From contig DAORRV010000005.1 in NCBI GenBank assembly GCA_035443185.1, positions 1 through 64,000 of the forward strand: a DNA stretch of 64,000 nucleotides, written 5' to 3'. This document shows, one piece after another, positions 1 through 10,200 of the stretch. The first letter of the stretch is position 1. Each line of letters opens with the position of its first letter. The notes under the pieces are model-generated. The model had not been told where the DNA came from and did not search any database. It worked only from the letters and a program-made list of their open reading frames with translations. The DNA comes from UBA2330 sp035443185. Its GTDB lineage: Bacteria; Bacteroidota; Ignavibacteria; Tepidaquicellales; Tepidaquicellaceae. The translations under genes were made by a program, and so were the position numbers.

Positions 1-84
1 AACAAAGTCCTCCGCTTCTGCTTTGCAAAAGAAGATAAAACTCTGGATGAAGCTGCTGAATGTCTAAAGAGAATTTTGAGATGA
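1..84 (+). CDS. C-terminal end of a class I/II PLP aminotransferase (partial)
   Basis: An open frame enters from the left edge and ends at TGA (82-84), leaving 27 residues. They read N-K-V-L-R-F-C-F-A-K-E-D-K-T-L-D-E-A. This 'hxRFCFAKxDxTLxxAxxxL' ending is the usual C-terminus of methionine/kynurenine-type aminotransferases (YbdL-like fold type I enzymes). The catalytic lysine and the rest of the enzyme lie outside the window, so substrate cannot be judged. The downstream gene is convergent. The family assignment rests only on this tail, so it is moderately sure. Confidence 0.7.
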   Translation, partial: NKVLRFCFAKEDKTLDEAAECLKRILR

Positions 85-98
85 ATTAAAAAATAAAT

Positions 99-1154
99 TT
101 AATTTTCCTCTATCGAATATAACTCAAGCTCTTCGCTCTTTCCCCTTAATTTTATCTTACCCATGGACTCAGTTTTATACTCTTCTTTCAGATTCATTTT
201 TTTAAGCAATGTCTCTGATATCAGAAATGATTTACCGAATCCATTACATTCATACTGAATACGAGAAGAAGTATTCACTGTATCTCCGTGATACACTATG
301 TCTTTTTTTATGTCGCCAATCTCGCCCGTTATTACTTTCCCAAAATGCAAACCTGCCTTGAATTCGGGAAACACATCAAACTTCTTCATATACAGATCTT
401 TTTTACCGGCTATTCTATTCTTTATTTTAAAAAAACATTTAATACAGTTAAGATTATTTATACCGTCCTTCATCCGCCATGTTATGACTATTTCATCACC
501 GACATATTGGTAGATCCTGCCTTTACACTCAAGTATAGAATCTGTCATATCATAAAAAAAATCATTGAGGAGTTCATGGTTTTTCTCTAATCCGATTCTT
601 TCTGCGATCGTCGTTGATGACTTCAGATCCAGAAACATAAAGATAAGTTCTTCTTCAAGAGGCAGCTGATATTTTCCCGTGACATAATTCAACAGCACAT
701 TCTGCCCCATAAGCCTGTTGATCTGTCTTATAAAATTAATTGTAAATATCATTAATACACCGACAGCCAGCATTACAAAAAAGGATTTACTCTCTATGAA
801 GTTTGTGAATGTACCAAACTTTTTTACTTTTTCCTGAAATGTATCATTATGTTCCAATCCCATATTGATCTTTAATATAAGCAATAATATTCCGATGAAA
901 ATAAAAATATACAGCAGACTTCTCAAAATTACTGAAGTGGAAAATTTAAGTCTCCTGAATTTTTTTTCAAGAAAATAGATCTCAAGTACCGAAATGATCA
1001 AACCGAATATTAAGCCAAAGATAAAATGATTTATTATCGGGATTAGAAGAAACCCCTGAATTAAAACTGCAAAGGTGACTGTTGTTAAAGATGTAACGGT
1101 TATGAAGATCAGAACCGAATTTATGTTTCGTTTACTTTGAACATTTAAACTCAT
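99..1154 (-). CDS. Membrane-anchored class III adenylate/guanylate cyclase
   Basis: The 351-residue protein has about four transmembrane helices in residues 12-140, then a cytoplasmic class III cyclase catalytic domain (about 165-345). The first metal aspartate is in 'FMFLDLKSST' (D176) and the second in 'YVGDEIVI' (D220). The later 'GEIGDIKKDIVYHGDTVNTS' segment is the conserved region that holds the nucleotide-binding and transition-state residues. It should convert ATP (less likely GTP) to the cyclic nucleotide at the inner membrane. The start is ATG at 1152-1154. No effector gene lies nearby, so the signal sensed by the membrane part is unknown. The catalytic assignment is firm; base specificity is not settled. 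Confidence 0.88.
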   Translation of the reverse strand: MSLNVQSKRNINSVLIFITVTSLTTVTFAVLIQGFLLIPIINHFIFGLIFGLIISVLEIYFLEKKFRRLKFSTSVILRSLLYIFIFIGILLLILKINMGLEHNDTFQEKVKKFGTFTNFIESKSFFVMLAVGVLMIFTINFIRQINRLMGQNVLLNYVTGKYQLPLEEELIFMFLDLKSSTTIAERIGLEKNHELLNDFFYDMTDSILECKGRIYQYVGDEIVITWRMKDGINNLNCIKCFFKIKNRIAGKKDLYMKKFDVFPEFKAGLHFGKVITGEIGDIKKDIVYHGDTVNTSSRIQYECNGFGKSFLISETLLKKMNLKEEYKTESMGKIKLRGKSEELELYSIEEN

Positions 1155-1240
1155 ATTATTTTAGGGTAGGGGAAAATTTTTTAGAGTTATTAATCAATTT
1201 AATTTTTAAACTCAGGCTTTGTATTAATTAAAATATATTA

Positions 1241-1555
1241 CTATTCCCAGACATGAAATCTCATACCGTAAGGATCAGCTATCATTTTGCTTTTCTCACT
1301 GTACACCTGTGTGACTTTACATCCTTCTTTCTCTAATGTTTTCAAGGCTTCATCGATACTATCCACTTTGAATTCAAAAAATGTATTTCCGCCTTCGCTG
1401 TTCTCCATATAAAAATTAATTCCGTCTTTTACAAAATGAGTTTCTTTTTCTGAAGTCTTCTCAATTTTCATTCCCAATACGTTTTCATAAAATCCTTTTG
1501 CTTTCTCATAATCTTTTACCTGTATTGCAATATGCGGACTGAATTTGAAATTCAT
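1241..1555 (-). CDS. VOC-family (glyoxalase/dioxygenase-like) protein
   Basis: A 104-residue single-module vicinal-oxygen-chelate protein. It opens with 'FSPHIAIQVKDYEKAKGFYE', shows the 'FYENVLGMKI' helix-strand, and closes with 'MIADPYGMRFHVWE', the usual VOC last strand with a metal-ligand-type glutamate. Members dimerise and bind a divalent metal, acting as isomerases, dioxygenases or resistance proteins. Sequence alone does not give the substrate. The start is ATG at 1553-1555. It stands alone upstream of the cyclase gene with an 86-base gap. The fold is clear, the function unknown. Confidence 0.85.
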   Translation of the reverse strand: MNFKFSPHIAIQVKDYEKAKGFYENVLGMKIEKTSEKETHFVKDGINFYMENSEGGNTFFEFKVDSIDEALKTLEKEGCKVTQVYSEKSKMIADPYGMRFHVWE

Positions 1556-1610
1556 ATTATATGATTTAATTTAAAAAATTATTATAAGAATGATATTTTA
1601 TTTTACCGCT

Positions 1611-1635
1611 CGTTCCCAAATTCCCAGACTGTCCG
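1611..1635. repeat. Degenerate copy of dispersed palindromic element (copy A)
   Basis: The stretch begins CGTTCCCAAA and ends CCCAGACTGTCCG. It matches the left arm and loop of the element at 6516-6581 (CTTCCCAAAC ... CCCAGTCTGTCCG) with a few changes and one indel, but lacks the closing right arm. Confidence 0.5.
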
Positions 1636-1737
1636 AAAACAAAAATTTGAGTTTGATTACAAGGTTGACTCCAGGACCCGAAGGTTCAAGGAAGCTTATT
1701 TTTAAACTTTTTAAACTTTTTAAAATTTTTAAAATTT

Positions 1738-1758
1738 GAGCCTTAGAGCCTTAGAGGT
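1738..1758. repeat. Period-8 direct repeat, copy 1
   Basis: Two tandem copies of GAGCCTTA are followed by GAGGT, so the period is 8 bases. Related 21-base stretches with the same period and a CTT core occur at 6716-6736 and 15729-15749, all intergenic. Confidence 0.55.
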
Positions 1759-1920
1759 AATTCCACCGTTTTCGGTCAATCTGTCCTGTTTAGGAACGTA
1801 TCCAAACAAATCTATTTAGTTTGACTCAAAATTTCTAAAGCTCAAAGAAGTTTAATTTAAATGTATTAAAACTTCAAGGTTTGGAGGCTTTTAGGCACAC
1901 CTAAAGATTAGGAAATGTAT

Positions 1921-4452
1921 CTATAAAAACAAACCTGAGCCGACAAAAAATTTGTAACCTTCATCTGATTTTGCAACCGTTAATCCGATGTTAAACATTC
2001 TGTCCAGATAAGTGATCCAGACCGATGTGCCGAATGTACTGTGCCATCTTTTGGATTCCTCTCCTGTCAGGAATACTCTTCCGGTACCTCCGAATACAGA
2101 TAATCCTAACATTCCGGGAACGAGAATATTTACTCTTGCAACTGACATTCTTATTTCTGATTGAGCAACTACGACTGCATCTCCTGCAAATCTTTCTCTT
2201 GAAAATCCTTTCAAAGAATTTGCACCTCCCAGAAACATTGATTCATAGAATGGATAATCTCCCCATACTTTTCCTGCTCCGGTCCTGAATGCAAACGTCA
2301 CCCCTTTGACTGTATCTGTTGAAATATAAGCTCTGATATCCACACCGGCTTTTCCGAATCCGAAATTGTTATCGAAAATTTTCGGCGTCCAGTTTCCAAG
2401 TGCCTGCGCATAGATTCCTTTGTACGGTTCCATTGTATTATCACGCGTATCATAATTAAATGAAGTATTTATTCCGGCAAAGTTTAATCTGCCTATGCCG
2501 TATGTATTTGGATTTTGTCCGAGCAGTGTATTCTGATCATAGCTGACATTCGGCATTTTGTAAAAAGGAGTCAGTGTTAATTCCAGATCTTTCCTGAAAG
2601 GAAAATAAAATGTAGTCGCCACTTTAAATAATCCCTGTTTTACATTATAATATTTTTGATCCTGAAGGCTGTCTGTAAATGGTGTCTCATTTCCTTCCCC
2701 GAAATATCTTGTTATGGCCAGCTGCGTTTGAATAACTTCTAAATTTATCCGTTTATCATTTATTATAGAATAAAAATCTCCTGAGTACTTAAAATTATAA
2801 CTCCCGGAATTAAAAGCATAGCTTCCTGTAAGCGACATTTTATATACATAAGGTTTTGCTCTGAATCCATATTTGTAATATACCGGACCGCCTCCCAGCT
2901 CAATTCCATTATCCGAATCATAATTAAATACAGGTGTGAATCTCCATTCATTTCCCCGATCTTCTACTGGCGGTTCATTTCTATACTGAATATTATCTTT
3001 TGGTCTGTCATCTTTGTAATACCGGATTCCGTTATCTTTATTTCCTTTGACTGTTAAATTTTCATTATCTTTAATCACTCTGATCTCAATGCCGCTGTTG
3101 TTTTCCCCTTTGAATTCTAAAATGTCTTTGCCTTCATTCAGATAGATCCTTATCTCATCTGTATATTCCGAATCAAATATTTTTTTAAAAAACGGCTCAC
3201 CTTTCTTTTCTTTTGTTTCCTTATCCTGTTTAAACATTTTCACTTCGATCTTTTTATCACTAATATTATTTATCTCGATGAATTCCCGTTTATCACTTCC
3301 ATAAATATCTGCCACAGAATTTAATAATTCAAAATATTCATCCGTTGCTTCAGGAAGCTGATCTCTTCTGGATTTTATCATACTGATAAGATTTTTCCCT
3401 TCTAAACTGTACCATTCAGCCGGCATCTGCTTTACAGCATTAACTATTACTTCGTCTGTTATCTTACTCTGAATATATCTTGCCAAAGAATCAAATTGTT
3501 TTTTCGTCGGTTGAGTAAGAAATTTTCTGTCAATATATCTGCCGTTCCAGGAAAGATCATATATCCTTGGATAATTTTCTCCGTACCCTTCGATCTGTGT
3601 TACATATTCTCCTACAAAAAATGGAACGATACCGTCATATAAACAAAACGCCTGATCTCTGTCCCGCGGGATCGGCTTATAGATCATCTTTCCGTCTTCC
3701 TCAAATCCTGCCCACAGCCACTGGTCAGAATGCCTGTCCCAGTCACCGATCATCAGATCAAATAATCTTGCTTTTAGAAATTCAATATCATCCACCTGAT
3801 TATCATTATCATTTTCTAATTTTTTATAAAGTTTATATGAATTTGAAATTTTATCTGATTCGGCAAATCCCTTTTCATCTTCATCTCCGCTTTCAGGATT
3901 TTCTTCAAAAGTCCCGAGTACATTTGCAAAGTCCTTTCTGTATTCACCAAGTCTTGGATCATCAGGCATATACACAATTATTGGTACGGCATTGATTATC
4001 CCGACCTGATTCAGCATAGATGCGACAATAATTGATGCAAGCGGATTTGATGTGCTGATCTGATCCTGCACTGCATCTGCAAATACAGTTTCCTGAAGAT
4101 CTTTTGGAAGAATCATTTTTGGGTCTTTGTCAATCGAACGGAATTTATAAACTTTTCCGTCTTCTCCTTTTAATCTTAAGGATTTTGTCTGCAGGCCGCC
4201 GCCGCGTTTATATGGAGTCAGGCCGCCGGCAAATGTATTCAGGTTAAGAATGTTTACATCAAAAGGTGTCGTCCACAGATCCCTCCAGTGCTTGCCAAGA
4301 AATATTTCTGAAAATCCGCTTATGTCATATTTTTCACCCGCTACGACTCTGATCTTTCCTGAAAATCCGCTTTGTGAAGTATCAGGTTTTGTCTGTGAAA
4401 AAATATATTCGGGGATTAAAAGCAGTAAAAAAAGTAAAACGATATATTTCAA
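1921..4452 (-). CDS. Outer-membrane BamA/TamA-type beta-barrel with N-terminal kinase-like domain
   Basis: This 843-residue protein starts with a signal peptide (residues 1-20, ending 'EYIFSQ') and ends in an Omp85/surface-antigen-type 16-strand-like barrel (about 505-843, last residues 'FFVGSGLFL'). Between them is a periplasmic part of about 350 residues with kinase-like marks. 'KVYKFRSIDKDP' (100-111) resembles a beta3 lysine strand, 'FDLMIGDWDRHSDQW' (231-245) a HipA/FAM20/PI4K-type catalytic loop with D239, and 'IPRDRDQAF' (261-269) a metal-binding second aspartate. The start codon is TTG (4450-4452); an in-frame stop upstream and the signal peptide right after it support this choice. 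I recall similar uncharacterised barrels in other phyla, some fused to metallophosphoesterases. Kinase activity is inferred, not known. The barrel and signal peptide are well supported. Confidence 0.82.
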   Translation of the reverse strand: MKYIVLLFLLLLIPEYIFSQTKPDTSQSGFSGKIRVVAGEKYDISGFSEIFLGKHWRDLWTTPFDVNILNLNTFAGGLTPYKRGGGLQTKSLRLKGEDGKVYKFRSIDKDPKMILPKDLQETVFADAVQDQISTSNPLASIIVASMLNQVGIINAVPIIVYMPDDPRLGEYRKDFANVLGTFEENPESGDEDEKGFAESDKISNSYKLYKKLENDNDNQVDDIEFLKARLFDLMIGDWDRHSDQWLWAGFEEDGKMIYKPIPRDRDQAFCLYDGIVPFFVGEYVTQIEGYGENYPRIYDLSWNGRYIDRKFLTQPTKKQFDSLARYIQSKITDEVIVNAVKQMPAEWYSLEGKNLISMIKSRRDQLPEATDEYFELLNSVADIYGSDKREFIEINNISDKKIEVKMFKQDKETKEKKGEPFFKKIFDSEYTDEIRIYLNEGKDILEFKGENNSGIEIRVIKDNENLTVKGNKDNGIRYYKDDRPKDNIQYRNEPPVEDRGNEWRFTPVFNYDSDNGIELGGGPVYYKYGFRAKPYVYKMSLTGSYAFNSGSYNFKYSGDFYSIINDKRINLEVIQTQLAITRYFGEGNETPFTDSLQDQKYYNVKQGLFKVATTFYFPFRKDLELTLTPFYKMPNVSYDQNTLLGQNPNTYGIGRLNFAGINTSFNYDTRDNTMEPYKGIYAQALGNWTPKIFDNNFGFGKAGVDIRAYISTDTVKGVTFAFRTGAGKVWGDYPFYESMFLGGANSLKGFSRERFAGDAVVVAQSEIRMSVARVNILVPGMLGLSVFGGTGRVFLTGEESKRWHSTFGTSVWITYLDRMFNIGLTVAKSDEGYKFFVGSGLFL

Positions 4453-4598
4453 AATACTTTTTGTTAATTTTTAATTATTATTTTTTTCTAAACAAATATG
4501 AATAAATTTTCAGGAGCACTGAATTTTAAATCGTTCTTTTTTTTATAAAAAATTAATTTATTCAAAAAAAAAATTTAATTCACTCTTCAAATTTTTAT

Positions 4599-6023
4599 TT
4601 ATTCCGCAGATGCAATTTTTTTCATCATACCGCCGAAAATAAAACCGTGAAATGGCATAACTGCATACCAGTAAATTCTTCCGAGCAGACCCAATGGTCT
4701 GAATGTTGCTGTCTGATAAAATACATTGTTTTCAATTTTGAATTCAAGCCAGGCTTCCCCCGGCAATTTCATTTCAGCGTAAAGTAAAAGTCTCATCTCT
4801 CTTTTATCCGCATATAGTACACGCCAGAAATCCAGAGAATCTCCTGCATTGATCAGGTTAGTATTCTTTCTCCCCCTGCGAAGACCCACTCCACCAAACA
4901 ACTTATCAATGAACCCTCTGATCTCCCAAAGCCAGTTCCCGTAGTACCAGCCGTTCCTTCCTCCAATGCACCAGATCTTATTCAAGGTGGCGTCAACATT
5001 TTTTACAACTGTCTCTCTTTTATCAATGTAACAACCGAAAGTCGGTACATTAATATGCTTTGATATTCCTTCGCCAAGAATTCTGCTTGACAAAGCATCT
5101 TTCCAGCTTGAAACTACTTCCGCATTCTGGATTTTATTAAATGCCAGCAATATTGATTCTTCATATGTAAGTAATTTTATTCCTAATAATTCTCTCAGAT
5201 TATTTTCTTTACATATTATTTCTACTCCCATACTTTTCACTAAATTAGTTGCCAGAGTAAATGAAGTGGAAGTCACAAAATACAACCAGTATGATGAAAG
5301 TTTCGGTGTCATCACCGGAACAGTAATTATCTTTCTGATCAGATTTCTAACTTTCGCAAATCTTAACAACATGTCCTTATAACTCATTATTTCCGGACCG
5401 CCTATATCATAACTTTTATCATAAGTTTCTTCATTAAGTAAAACTCCTGTAAGAAATTCTACAACATTTCTGCTTGCAATCGGCTGGGATTTTGTACTGA
5501 GCCATTTCGGAGCTATCATTACCGGCAGCTTTTCCACCAGATCACGGATGATCTCAAATGAAGCACTGCCTGAACCTAATATTATCCCGGCTCTGAGTGT
5601 AGTCAGATGAAAATCTGAATCCGACAATATTTTTTCTACAGCCCTTCTCGATCTTAAATGTTTTGATAATTTTTTATCATTAATTATCCCGCTGAGATAT
5701 ATGACCTGTTTGACATTTGTTTTTTCAATTCTATTTCTGAAATTCTCAGCGGTGACTTTTTCCAGCGATTCAAAATCTTCATTTAATGCCGACATTGAAT
5801 GTATCAGATAATAAGCTGCATCTATATCAGCAGGTATCAGACTTACTGACTCTTTATTAAGAAAATTTACTTCAATGACTTTTAATTTTCCAGTACCGTA
5901 TTTATCAGCATCAAATCTGTTGACATCTCTTACACAGCAAATCACTTCATGTCCATTCTGAATTAATGCAGGAAGAAGTCTCTGTCCGATATATCCTGTA
6001 GCTCCGGTAATTAAAATTCTCAT
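4599..6023 (-). CDS. SDR-type NAD(P)-binding protein with C-terminal DUF2867 domain
   Basis: The 474-residue protein begins with an extended/atypical SDR Rossmann fold: 'MRILITGATGYIGQRLLPAL' is the glycine-rich dinucleotide site, and 'AAYYLIHSM' and the following segment match the NAD(P)-binding ymfP/NmrA-like group. Residues about 325-470 form the DUF2867 domain, with 'GGRNGWYYGNWLWEIRG' and 'DSLDFWRVL'. Proteins of this architecture are common in soil and FCB bacteria and are thought to be membrane-associated oxidoreductases, but no substrate is established. The start is ATG. A small SnoaL-like gene lies 57 bases upstream on the same strand and may be co-transcribed. Confidence 0.85.
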   Translation of the reverse strand: MRILITGATGYIGQRLLPALIQNGHEVICCVRDVNRFDADKYGTGKLKVIEVNFLNKESVSLIPADIDAAYYLIHSMSALNEDFESLEKVTAENFRNRIEKTNVKQVIYLSGIINDKKLSKHLRSRRAVEKILSDSDFHLTTLRAGIILGSGSASFEIIRDLVEKLPVMIAPKWLSTKSQPIASRNVVEFLTGVLLNEETYDKSYDIGGPEIMSYKDMLLRFAKVRNLIRKIITVPVMTPKLSSYWLYFVTSTSFTLATNLVKSMGVEIICKENNLRELLGIKLLTYEESILLAFNKIQNAEVVSSWKDALSSRILGEGISKHINVPTFGCYIDKRETVVKNVDATLNKIWCIGGRNGWYYGNWLWEIRGFIDKLFGGVGLRRGRKNTNLINAGDSLDFWRVLYADKREMRLLLYAEMKLPGEAWLEFKIENNVFYQTATFRPLGLLGRIYWYAVMPFHGFIFGGMMKKIASAE

Positions 6024-6080
6024 TTCTAAATTTATAATTCTGATTGATCACCCTCATCTGACCGGTAATTAATTCAGAAA

Positions 6081-6413
6081 TTAATTTTTAATTTCATTCC
6101 CAAAAAACACTTCAACCGAAATTATTTTATCCGCGCTAAATTTGATATACTCCGTATTACGGAATTTCATTCCGCTCATATTACAATCATAAATTACAAA
6201 AGCCTCTTCACCTGACTCAACTATTGTTTCGATCGGGATAAAAGGTTTTTGAGTATTCATAGGCCAGCACTTTTCAAAATATGCAGCCCTGTCTATATGA
6301 TCATCCTGAGGACTCGAAAAAATGAATTCTTCTGATAATATATTTTCGATTGTTTTTCTCTCTCCTGTTTCATATGAACCTAAATACTTCCGGATTATTT
6401 CTGACTTTGTCAT
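6081..6413 (-). CDS. SnoaL/NTF2-like small protein
   Basis: A 110-residue protein with the NTF2-like cone fold signature: an N-terminal helix pair 'SEIIRKYLGSYETGERKTIE', then 'LSEEFIFSSPQDD', and alternating strands ending 'KIISVEVFFGNEI'. The SnoaL-like group includes isomerases, cyclases and stress proteins of unknown role. It precedes the SDR/DUF2867 gene by 57 bases on the same strand, so a shared transcript is likely. ATG start. The fold call is good; the function is open. Confidence 0.75.
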   Translation of the reverse strand: MTKSEIIRKYLGSYETGERKTIENILSEEFIFSSPQDDHIDRAAYFEKCWPMNTQKPFIPIETIVESGEEAFVIYDCNMSGMKFRNTEYIKFSADKIISVEVFFGNEIKN

Positions 6414-6515
6414 TTTGAAATGAGTAAGTTTTTTTGATAAATTTTTAGTTTAAGTAAAACAAATTACAAAAATCAATACCGTTTTTCAACAGTCTCATAT
6501 TTATAATCAAAATTT

Positions 6516-6581
6516 CGTTTCTTCCCAAACTACCCAGTCTGTCCGTTTGGAAACGAACTTGAAATTGAAACTCCGTTTCAA
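6516..6581. repeat. Dispersed two-hairpin palindromic element (copy B)
   Basis: Hairpin 1 pairs CGTTT-CTTCCCAAAC with GTTTGG-AAACG (6516-6555) around a CCCAGTCTGTCC loop. Hairpin 2 is TTGAAAC-TCC-GTTTCAA (6565-6581), a perfect 7-base stem. The same hairpin-spacer-hairpin layout recurs at 40675-40727. Confidence 0.65.
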
Positions 6582-6715
6582 ATATACCTTCTACAATTTA
6601 TCACTAGCAGGCGACTTTTATTTCTTCTTTATATATCCCCCTGATTCTTCAGACTTCCTAAAGGCTGAATTACATTTAAGACTCAAAGCTAAAAATTTTA
6701 AATATAAACCCTTTT

Positions 6716-6736
6716 GAGTCTTAGAGACTTCGAGAC
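6716..6736. repeat. Period-8 direct repeat, copy 2
   Basis: GAGTCTTA-GAGACTTC-GAGAC: the same period and CTT core as the copies at 1738 and 15729, more diverged internally. Confidence 0.5.
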
Positions 6737-6804
6737 AGGATTAAACTTTACAGTAATTAAAAAAAAGTGCATTAATTTATGTAATTATTTTCATTATAAA
6801 TTAC

Positions 6805-6812
6805 TACTTTTG
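6805..6812 (+). promoter_or_regulatory. Possible Bacteroidetes-type -7 box
   Basis: TACTTTTG matches the Bacteroidetes TAnnTTTG -7 consensus and sits 22-29 bases before the ATG of the PepSY-like gene. No TTG-type -33 box is visible at the right distance, so this is weak. Confidence 0.25.
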
Positions 6813-6833
6813 TATAATTAAAAATAAAAAAAA

Positions 6834-7292
6834 ATGAAAAAAATAATTTTAGTGGTCTTCGCAATTGCAATATTCAGTAATATAAATGCACAAGACATAA
6901 AAGAAACTGATGTACCTGAAGCTGTAAAAACTGCATTCTATGCTTCTTATCCGGATGCCGATAATGTAGAATGGGAAATACAAGGCGCGTATTTTGAAGG
7001 CGGAATAAAGGTTAATGACATGGTAACATCTGTTTTATTAGATGCAAACGGATTTCTCGTACAGACAGAATCCCAGATCCCTGCATCCGATCTGCCGGAC
7101 GGTGTAAAGGATTACATTTCAAAAAATCTTAACAATGCACAAATAGAAGAAGCTGCAAAAATAACTGAGCCAACGGGAAAAGTTACCTACATGGCAGAAG
7201 TAAAAAACAGTGAATATATGTTCGATCCGGAAGGAAAACTTTTGTATAATTTACAGGGAGATTCTGACAGCGGTGAAAAAGATAGTGACTAG
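6834..7292 (+). CDS. Secreted PepSY-like domain protein
   Basis: This 152-residue protein has a signal peptide (residues 1-19, ending 'SNINAQ') and two PepSY-like (PF11396-type) repeats. The first begins 'VPEAVKTAFYASYPDADNVE' and the second 'LPDGVKDYISKNLNNAQIEE'. Each repeat is a helix plus strands ('WEIQGAYFEGGIKVN', 'YMAEVKNSEYMFDPEGKLLY'). Such proteins are periplasmic or secreted and are often tied to metal or protease regulation, but the role of this one is unknown. The acidic tail 'GDSDSGEKDSD' is notable. The gene ends 7 bases from the convergent ABC/peptidase gene. Confidence 0.85.
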   Translation: MKKIILVVFAIAIFSNINAQDIKETDVPEAVKTAFYASYPDADNVEWEIQGAYFEGGIKVNDMVTSVLLDANGFLVQTESQIPASDLPDGVKDYISKNLNNAQIEEAAKITEPTGKVTYMAEVKNSEYMFDPEGKLLYNLQGDSDSGEKDSD

Positions 7293-7299
7293 AATGTTT

Positions 7300-10200
7300 T
7301 TAATTTGAATTACCATCCAGCTTTTTGTAATACTCTGAAAATTTTTCAAAATCAGAAGATTCAAACAGATCATAAATTAAATAATGTAAATTTTCAGGTG
7401 TTTCCTCTTTTAAATACCTGATAAATTCATGTGTTGTAGTATATGGCGGACCTTGAAATTTATTTTTTTCAAGAAAAGATCTGAGTATCCTGTTAAGGTT
7501 ATCTTCTCCTATATATTCACTCAAAATATAAAACGTAATCGAACCCTTACCATATGAAATGTAAGTCTGCTCAGGACTTACATACATCAGCGGTAATTCT
7601 TTATCAACTTCTTCTGCTCTGCCTTTCAGATAACGATCATACTGAATTTTCAGAAAACCCAATGCTTTTTCTCTTCCAAATTTTCTTTCGTAAATTTTTG
7701 CCGTAATGTATTCCGTAATGCTCTCGGTAATCATAAGTGCACCTGCTGCATCTGCAGGTATGATCTGATTTCCCCACCACTGATGAGTGAGTTCATGAGC
7801 TGCCGTATAAAAGGAAATATCAGTGTTTTCTTCACCGTCCTCTCCCGTATCATTTATAAATCTTATCTCAGAGATCTGAATTGTGTTACCTGATGTAGTT
7901 GCATAGCTGCCTTCAGATCTTGGAAATTCTACGATCGAAATATTACTGTGCTGATATTCTCCAAAATATTCTGTGTTATAATCAAACGCAGATTTAATGC
8001 CGTCTGCAAAATTATTTATGTTATTGCTGTGATCTTTATAATAAAAAATGCTGAGCTCTTTTCCTTTGTATGATTCTTGATAAATATTAAACTCTCCTGA
8101 ATTTATTCCTAAAACAAATTTGATATTCCCTTCAGATTTGTAATGAAAATAATTTCTGCCGTTTTGCTCTCTCTTATCCATCAGTATTCCAGGCATTATA
8201 GCAATCTGATCTTTACTCGTACTTACAGTTGCTTCGATATTTATAAGGTCAGAATCGTATCTCTGATAATGATTTAAGTGCGAAATACTGTCTTCCGGAT
8301 TTAATTTATTTTCATTTTTAAGATTTATAAATCCGATATGAGGAAATATGTTACTCTTTATAAAAGTGCCGTCTTCAAGTACATTTGAGTTTTGTGTTAG
8401 AATTGTGTTTGAAATATTTTTAATGCTGAAATATAATTTTATAGAATCTTTTGGTTCTATTCCTTTACTTAATTTATATACTGAAAATTTCAGAACACTG
8501 TCATAAGCTTCAAGTTCAGTTCCTTCTGAAAAAGTATAAGAAGTATTTTCATCATAGCCGCTTTTTAAAAGTAGTTTGTCGATTACATAATTTGTTTTGT
8601 TTACCAGTATATAAAATCCTTCTGCTGTAAATGACTTTTCATCCGGAAAAATATCCATATTAAAATTCAGAAGTACAATCCTCGGCTGAGGGAAAGAATC
8701 ATATTTACCAAATTCATTTTGAAAATTTAACATGTACTCAGATTTCTGTTTTTCCGTCAGTATAATTTCAGACTCATTTTTCTTTTCACTGTAAATATAA
8801 ATCCCACTCAAAATAAATAATGCCATTAATCCTGTCAGTGGCATAAGTTTTTTCCCATAAAATCTTAAATTAACATTTTTGATTCTTTCAGAAATTAAAT
8901 CAGCTTTTAATCTTTTGTTAAAAATTATTGTAAGATTGATCAATACCATACAAAACAGAACCCAGTATAATTTTGAAACAAAGTAAGGATACACCGAATG
9001 TCCAAATCCCGATATCTCTGAATATTTCAGAAAAAAATCCGGTTCAGGGTTCCTGTTGAATTTTAATACCAATGAACCTGCATCTCCAATAGGCACATTG
9101 TCTAATCCAAGAAAAATTAAAACTAATATTATGAGTCCGGTAAATGAATTTGTTACTAAGGTTTGAATAAACAATGCCAATACTGCCCAGATCACAAAAC
9201 CGATAAGATGAATTCCAAATAAAGTGTAAATATAATTACCGATATCGAAATTGTAATACCCGCTGTAGATCTGTATCAGAATACCTGAGATCATCATAAT
9301 CAGGAGCATCAGAATCTGAATTTTGATCAGTGCAGTCAGCCTTGAGAAATACAAAACAAAATCAGGTGCCGGTGTCATGCACTCTAATTCTTTCATGCCT
9401 GTACTTTCAGATCTGTTGATCAGTAATCCTGAATAAAGAAATGTGAGAAAAATTATTAGCAGTGAATAAAATAAAAACGGAATACTCATTATTGTCCATG
9501 TCACAGGAAGTAATTTTACACCTGTGTCAGTATTTCCTTTCAGGATAAGTACGGCTATGAAGACAGCACCGATTAATGCTAATATTCTGAATGACAGATT
9601 TCTTGTTATGTAATTGAAATCATATTGAGATAGTCTCCATATTGATCTTATATTTTGGCTGAAAGTATAATTAAATTTTATGTCAAGTGATCGAAATGAA
9701 GTTTTTGACTCGGATAATAATTCCTTTTTTTTAAAAAAGGATCTCTCTTTTATTTTCTCTGTCACAGTGAATGAAAATTTTTTATAAGTATAACATAAGA
9801 CCAACGATGCTATTGTCATCCAGAATATTCTGTTAATTAAATATTCAAATCCGAAAGGTATAGATATACTTGCAAGTTCAGATGCAGATAAATACTTAAT
9901 TTTATTCTCAAAATAAATTTCACCAAATGGATCTGCCGTGATTTCAGGAAATCCGAATCCTGTACTGAACATGATACCGCTGATCAATTTAGTAAGCAGT
10001 AATAAAATTATAACTGCCGGGAAACCTGAATAGATGTTCTTTGTCCTTAAAACTACTGTAAAGACAATTACTGTAACCAAAAATAAATTGGGAAGTAGGT
10101 AAAGGAAAAAAGTCTGCAGATATACTGATAAGTCAAATCCAATTACCTGATCGGAATTTATTCCGGGTAATAATAATCCTAAAGCCATTCCGGACATTAC

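Larger units (their letters stand above)
1556..1920. other. Gene-free spacer with two kinds of dispersed repeat
   Basis: No credible open frame is present. The spacer holds a degenerate copy of the palindromic element (1611-1635), a run of near-repeated A/T blocks (about 1702-1736) and a period-8 direct repeat (1738-1758). The same two element types recur together in the 6414-6833 spacer, which suggests both spacers carry the same composite repetitive DNA. Confidence 0.6.
6414..6833. other. Gene-free spacer with palindromic element and period-8 repeat
   Basis: The 420-base divergent spacer holds a two-hairpin palindromic element (6516-6581), a period-8 repeat (6716-6736), and at its right edge the leader of the PepSY-like gene. 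No credible coding frame was seen. Confidence 0.6.
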
